Assembly (NCBI GenBank): GCA_910577885.1
Contig: CAJTNK010000067.1
Coordinates: 1 to 10,532 of the forward strand
From: an uncultured Rikenella sp.
GTDB lineage: Bacteria > Bacteroidota > Bacteroidia > Bacteroidales > Rikenellaceae
Length of the DNA stretch: 10,532 bases
Reading direction: 5' to 3'
Shown: positions 6,979-10,532 of the stretch, piece by piece
How the letters are laid out: each line of letters opens with the position of its first letter
How positions within the stretch are numbered: position 1 is the first letter of the stretch
Position numbers and translations under genes: made by a program
The notes under the pieces: generated by a model
What the model was told of the DNA's origin: nothing
What the model saw: the letters and a program-made list of their open reading frames with translations, nothing else
Database searches by the model: none

Positions 6979-9900
6979 TTACGCTAATTTTTCGACAGTC
7001 ATTGTAATCGGCTGGTCGTCGATTTCTATTTCCGAGCGCTGGCGCTCCGGCGCCACCGAGACTCCTCCGTCGGCCAGGGTTTGCGCGGCGATATAATCGG
7101 CATACCGGGCCACCGCATCGTCGATCGCCGGGTTGGCCTCGACCACCACCCGAATCTTGTCCGTCACCTCGAACCCTTGTTCCTTGCGGAGGTTCTGGAT
7201 CCGGTTGACCAGCTCGCGTGCGATCCCCTCGGCCCGGAGTTCCGGCGTCACTTCGATATCCAGCGCGATGGTGAGCGTCCCTTCGGTGGCCACCAGCCAG
7301 CCCGGCATATCCTCCGACGTGATCTCGAAGTCCGCCCGCTCCACCGGCAACACCTCGCCCCCTGCAATGGTCAGGTCGTACGTCGCCGTGCCGAGCGCCT
7401 CGACGGCCGCGATATCCTCCTGCGAGAACGCCGCCACCGCCGCCGCAATCGCCTTCATCTGCTTGCCGTACTTCGGCCCGAGGGTCTTGAAGTTGGGTTT
7501 GATCCGCTTGGTGATAATGCCCGTCGTGTCATGCAGGTATTCGACCTCCTTGACGTTCACCTCGCCCAGGATCAAGGCTTCGACCGCCTCCAGCCGCCGC
7601 TGCACCGCCGCGTCCAACACCGGTATCATCATCTTCTGCAACGGCTGCCGCACCTTGATATTGACCTTCCGCCGCAGGGCGAGCACCATCGACGACGCAC
7701 GTTGGGCCAGCTCCATCCGCCGCTCCAACTCCTCGTCCACCAGCGCGGCTTCGTAAGTCGGGAACTCGGCCAAGTGCACAGACCCTGCCTCGCCGTGCGT
7801 GAGGTCCCTGAAAATCCGGTCCGTGATGAACGGCGCGAACGGCGCCGCCAAGAGCGTAACGGTCTTCAGGCAAGTGTACAGCGTCTGGAACGCCGCCAGC
7901 TTGTCTCGCGTCATTCCGCCGCCCCAGAACCGTTTCCGGTTCAACCGCACGTACCAGTTCGACAGGTTCTCATCCACAAAAGCGGCGATCGCCCGTGCCG
8001 CCGGCGTCGGATCATACGCCTCCAAAGCGGTCGTCACATCTTTGACCAGCGTATTGAGCAGCGAGATGATCCACCGGTCGATCTCCGGCCGCTCCGAAAC
8101 CGGCACTTCGGGTTCCGACCCGGTAAAATCGTCCACATTGGCATACAACGCAAAGAAACTGTACGTATTATACAGTGTCCCGAAAAACTTCCGCCGCACT
8201 TCGTCCACCCCGTCGGTATCGAACTTGAGGTTGTCCCACGGCTGCGAGTTCGAGATCATATACCACCGCACGGCATCCGCCCCGTAACGGTCCATCACCT
8301 CGAACGGATCCACGGCATTCCCCAATCGCTTGGACATCTTGTTCCCGTTCTTGTCCAGCACCAGCCCGTTGGAAATGATGTTCCGGAAAGCCACCCCGTC
8401 GAACAGCATCGTGGCCAGCGCATGCAGCGTGAAGAACCACCCCCGGGTCTGGTCCACCCCCTCGGCAATGAAATCCGCCGGGTAGATTTTCCCCCGGAAA
8501 TCCTCCGCCGCCACCTCGAACGGGTAGTGCACCTGCGCATACGGCATGGCCCCACTATCGAACCACACGTCGATCAGGTCCGGTTCCCGGCGCATCGGCT
8601 CGCCCTTGGAAGAGACCAGCACGATATCGTCCACATACGGCCGGTGGAGGTCGAAACTGTCGTAATTGGCCTTCGAGAAATCCCCCTCCCGGAAAGAAGC
8701 CAACGGATTCTCGGTCATCAACCCCGCCGCAATCGACCGTTCGATCTCCCGCTTGAGCTCCGCAACGGAACCGATACATTTAAGCTCCCCATGATCCTCC
8801 GTGGCCCAGATCGGCAGCGGCGTCCCCCAGTACCGCGACCGGCTCAGGTTCCAGTCCACCAGGTTCTCGAGCCACTTCCCGAACCGCCCCTCACCCGTCG
8901 AAGCCGGTTTCCAGTTGATGGTCCGATTGAGGTCGATCAACCGATCCTTCACCGCCGTGGTCCGGATGAACCACGAGTCCAACGGGTAGTACAACACCGG
9001 TTTATCGGTCCGCCAGCAGTGCGGATAGTTGTGCGTATGCTTCTCGATCCGGAATACCTGATTATTGGTTTTCAGCATCATACAGATCTCGACATCCAGC
9101 GTCTCATCTTTCTCCGTCTTGGCCGAATCATAAGCATTCTTGACGAACTTCCCGGCAAACTCACCGTACGACGCATCCACATACTTGGCCACAAACTCCG
9201 CATCCAGCTCCTCGACCCGGAAAAACTTTCCGGTGCGGTCCACCATCGGCTGCCACTTGCCGGCCTTGTCCAGCAAGAGCATCGGCGCAATGCCGTTCTG
9301 CTTCGACACCCGGTCGTCGTCGGCCCCGAAAGTCGCCGCAATATGCACAATCCCCGTCCCATCCTCAACCGTCACATAGTCGGCCGCGATCACCCGAAAA
9401 GCATCCCCGCCCAGCTCCGTCAACGCCGGACGGATCCACGGAACGAGCTGTTCATACCGCACCCCCTCCAACTCCCGGCCGGTATATTCCCGAACCACCG
9501 TATACTCCGTGATCTTGGCCGCGGCCATCGTCTTCTCCAACAGCGCCTTGGCCAGCACCACCGTCTGCTCCCGGTCCGTATACGGATTCCGGCAGATCAC
9601 CTGCACGTACCCGATCCCCGGCCCCACCGCCAGCGCCATATTACTCGGCAAGGTCCACGGCGTCGTGGTCCAAGCCAGGAAATACAGATCCCCCCGCACA
9701 GCCTCCTCCCCGCCCTCGGTCTTGGCAAACAAGAACTCGCTCTTCGCATCGCGAATAATCTTGAACTGCGCCGTACAGGTCGTGTCCTTCACATCCCGAT
9801 AACACCCCGGCTGGTTCAGTTCATGATTACTCAAGCCCGTCCCCGCCGCCGGCGAGTAAGGCTGAATGGTATACCCCTTATACAACAGCCCCTTCTCATG

Positions 9901-10404
9901 GAGCTGCTTGAGCATCCACCACAAGGTCTCGATATACTTGTTATCATACGTGATATACGGGTTCTCCATATCGACCCAATACCCCATCTGCCGGGTGAGC
10001 CGGTTCCACAGCTCGGTATACTCCATCACCGCCTCACGACACGCCCGGTTGTACTCCTCGATCGAGATTTTCTTCCCGATATCCTCCTTCGTAATCCCGA
10101 GCTTCTTCTCCACCCCCAGCTCCACCGGCAGCCCGTGGGTATCCCACCCCGCCTTCCGATGCACCAGGAACCCCTTCTGCGTCTTATACCGACAGAACAC
10201 GTCCTTAATGGTCCGCGCCATCACGTGGTGGATCCCCGGAACCCCATTGGCCGACGGAGGACCCTCGTAAAACACGAATGTCGAATGACCCTCCCGAGTC
10301 TCGATACTCCGACGAAAAGTATCCTCCCCGTCCCACTGCGCCAACACTTCGGCCCCCCAAGCGGCCAAATCCAAACCCTTATACTCGGTGAATTTCTTAC
10401 TCAT
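6979..10404 (-). CDS. ileS: Isoleucyl-tRNA synthetase, IleRS2 type
   Basis: Charges tRNA-Ile with isoleucine and edits misactivated valine; cytosolic class Ia synthetase. Numbering from the ATG at 10404 (1141 residues): the first signature is NGVPGIHHVMART with GIHH at 57-60, where most class I enzymes have HxGH; KMSKR is at 689-693. The CP1 editing domain has WTTTPWTLPSN (245-255) and GTGIVHIAATFGADD (349-363). WRTDKPVLY (464-472) leads back to the catalytic fold, and an anticodon-binding domain plus a long C-terminal extension follow. Length, GIHH and sequence style point to the eukaryote-like IleRS2 group, which is known for mupirocin resistance. A longer frame would begin at TTG 10425, but this overlaps the likely transcription start; the ATG at 10404 preceded by AGAAAAGAAA is preferred. 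Bounded on both sides by composite palindromes whose matching ends face the gene. Confidence 0.97.
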   Translation of the reverse strand: MSKKFTEYKGLDLAAWGAEVLAQWDGEDTFRRSIETREGHSTFVFYEGPPSANGVPGIHHVMARTIKDVFCRYKTQKGFLVHRKAGWDTHGLPVELGVEKKLGITKEDIGKKISIEEYNRACREAVMEYTELWNRLTRQMGYWVDMENPYITYDNKYIETLWWMLKQLHEKGLLYKGYTIQPYSPAAGTGLSNHELNQPGCYRDVKDTTCTAQFKIIRDAKSEFLFAKTEGGEEAVRGDLYFLAWTTTPWTLPSNMALAVGPGIGYVQVICRNPYTDREQTVVLAKALLEKTMAAAKITEYTVVREYTGRELEGVRYEQLVPWIRPALTELGGDAFRVIAADYVTVEDGTGIVHIAATFGADDDRVSKQNGIAPMLLLDKAGKWQPMVDRTGKFFRVEELDAEFVAKYVDASYGEFAGKFVKNAYDSAKTEKDETLDVEICMMLKTNNQVFRIEKHTHNYPHCWRTDKPVLYYPLDSWFIRTTAVKDRLIDLNRTINWKPASTGEGRFGKWLENLVDWNLSRSRYWGTPLPIWATEDHGELKCIGSVAELKREIERSIAAGLMTENPLASFREGDFSKANYDSFDLHRPYVDDIVLVSSKGEPMRREPDLIDVWFDSGAMPYAQVHYPFEVAAEDFRGKIYPADFIAEGVDQTRGWFFTLHALATMLFDGVAFRNIISNGLVLDKNGNKMSKRLGNAVDPFEVMDRYGADAVRWYMISNSQPWDNLKFDTDGVDEVRRKFFGTLYNTYSFFALYANVDDFTGSEPEVPVSERPEIDRWIISLLNTLVKDVTTALEAYDPTPAARAIAAFVDENLSNWYVRLNRKRFWGGGMTRDKLAAFQTLYTCLKTVTLLAAPFAPFITDRIFRDLTHGEAGSVHLAEFPTYEAALVDEELERRMELAQRASSMVLALRRKVNIKVRQPLQKMMIPVLDAAVQRRLEAVEALILGEVNVKEVEYLHDTTGIITKRIKPNFKTLGPKYGKQMKAIAAAVAAFSQEDIAAVEALGTATYDLTIAGGEVLPVERADFEITSEDMPGWLVATEGTLTIALDIEVTPELRAEGIARELVNRIQNLRKEQGFEVTDKIRVVVEANPAIDDAVARYADYIAAQTLADGGVSVAPERQRSEIEIDDQPITMTVEKLA

Positions 10405-10429
10405 GGTATCGTTTCTTTTCTGCAAAAAA

Positions 10430-10437
10430 CAAAGGTA
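10430..10437 (-). promoter_or_regulatory. Probable -7 box of ileS
   Basis: On the minus strand 10437-10430 reads TACCTTTG, an exact match to the Bacteroidota TAnnTTTG box. Transcription would start near 10423, leaving a leader of about 20 nt before the ATG at 10404. No TTTG is visible in the -33 position, which falls at the outer end of element 3 (CTAAAGAA). Confidence 0.55.
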
Positions 10438-10457
10438 CTATTATTTTGATATACTCT

Positions 10458-10532
10458 TTCTTTAGCGACAGGAGGGTACTGTTCTTTTTGTGAACAACCG
10501 ACGCTGCCAGCGAACCCAGAGACCGCTTGCGG
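10458..10532. repeat. Composite palindromic element 3, partial and altered
   Basis: 10458-10497 is identical to the reverse complement of 2657-2696 in element 1 (40 nt): the end GACAGGAGGGTACTGT, the outer stem GTTCTTTTTG (10481-10490) and loop TGAA (10491-10494). After CAA the matching half of the stem is missing: CCGACGCTGCCAGCG replaces it, itself able to form a 4-bp hairpin (10502-10512). GACCGCTTGCGG at the window edge could be the first part of the next small hairpin. Orientation is opposite to elements 1 and 2. The rest lies outside the window. Confidence 0.7.

Noticed and set aside
7081..10449. Long plus-strand frame opposite ileS (1122 codons)
   Set aside because: Antisense shadow of ileS, with the same biased composition and no domain.
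1..10532. tRNA genes, CRISPR arrays, insertion-sequence transposases, toxin-antitoxin or defence genes
   Set aside because: None recognised on either strand; the repeats present are too few and too structured to be CRISPR.

Overview
The window looks like chromosomal DNA of a Bacteroidota gut-type bacterium. An Alistipes/Rikenellaceae-like genome is my best guess. The reasons are high GC, no clear Shine-Dalgarno sites, promoter -7 boxes of the TAnnTTTG type, an IleRS with a GIHH signature, and a secreted multi-domain glycoside-hydrolase-like protein. The genus is an inference; no 16S or marker search was possible. Plus-strand C exceeds G even inside the one plus-strand gene, so the minus strand, which carries four of the five genes, is probably the leading strand.

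Layout. 1-251 is non-coding and holds an intrinsic terminator for lysC (180-212), a very GC-rich 12-bp hairpin (31-65) and a short imperfect repeat. lysC (aspartate kinase, minus) spans 252-1586. A 137-bp divergent intergenic region with two face-to-face -7 boxes separates it from a plus-strand gene (1724-2392) for a stand-alone protein with two ACT-like regions. 2393-2720, between convergent genes, is mostly a composite palindromic repeat (element 1). A secreted 881-residue glycoside-hydrolase-like protein (2721-5366, minus) lies 53 nt downstream of lysA (5420-6619/6640, minus), probably in the same transcript. 6641-6978 holds a second composite palindrome (element 2). ileS (6979-10404, minus) follows, with a promoter at 10430-10437 and the start of a third, altered copy (element 3) running off the window end.

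How it fits together. LysC makes the first committed step and LysA the last step of the diaminopimelate/lysine pathway; LysC carries the residues of the E. coli lysine-binding ACT pocket. The ACT-like protein is divergent to lysC and resembles the regulatory half of an aspartokinase without its kinase, so a role in sensing an amino acid is plausible but unproven. The secreted protein has no obvious link to lysine synthesis. IleS is a housekeeping tRNA synthetase of the IleRS2 type.

The most unusual content is the family of intergenic elements. Two complete copies share a nested hairpin plan: outer 10-bp stems with a TGAA/TTCA loop, inner 7-bp stems in three of four arms, and a central long inverted repeat. 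The stem sequences differ between copies while pairing is kept, which suggests selection for structure.
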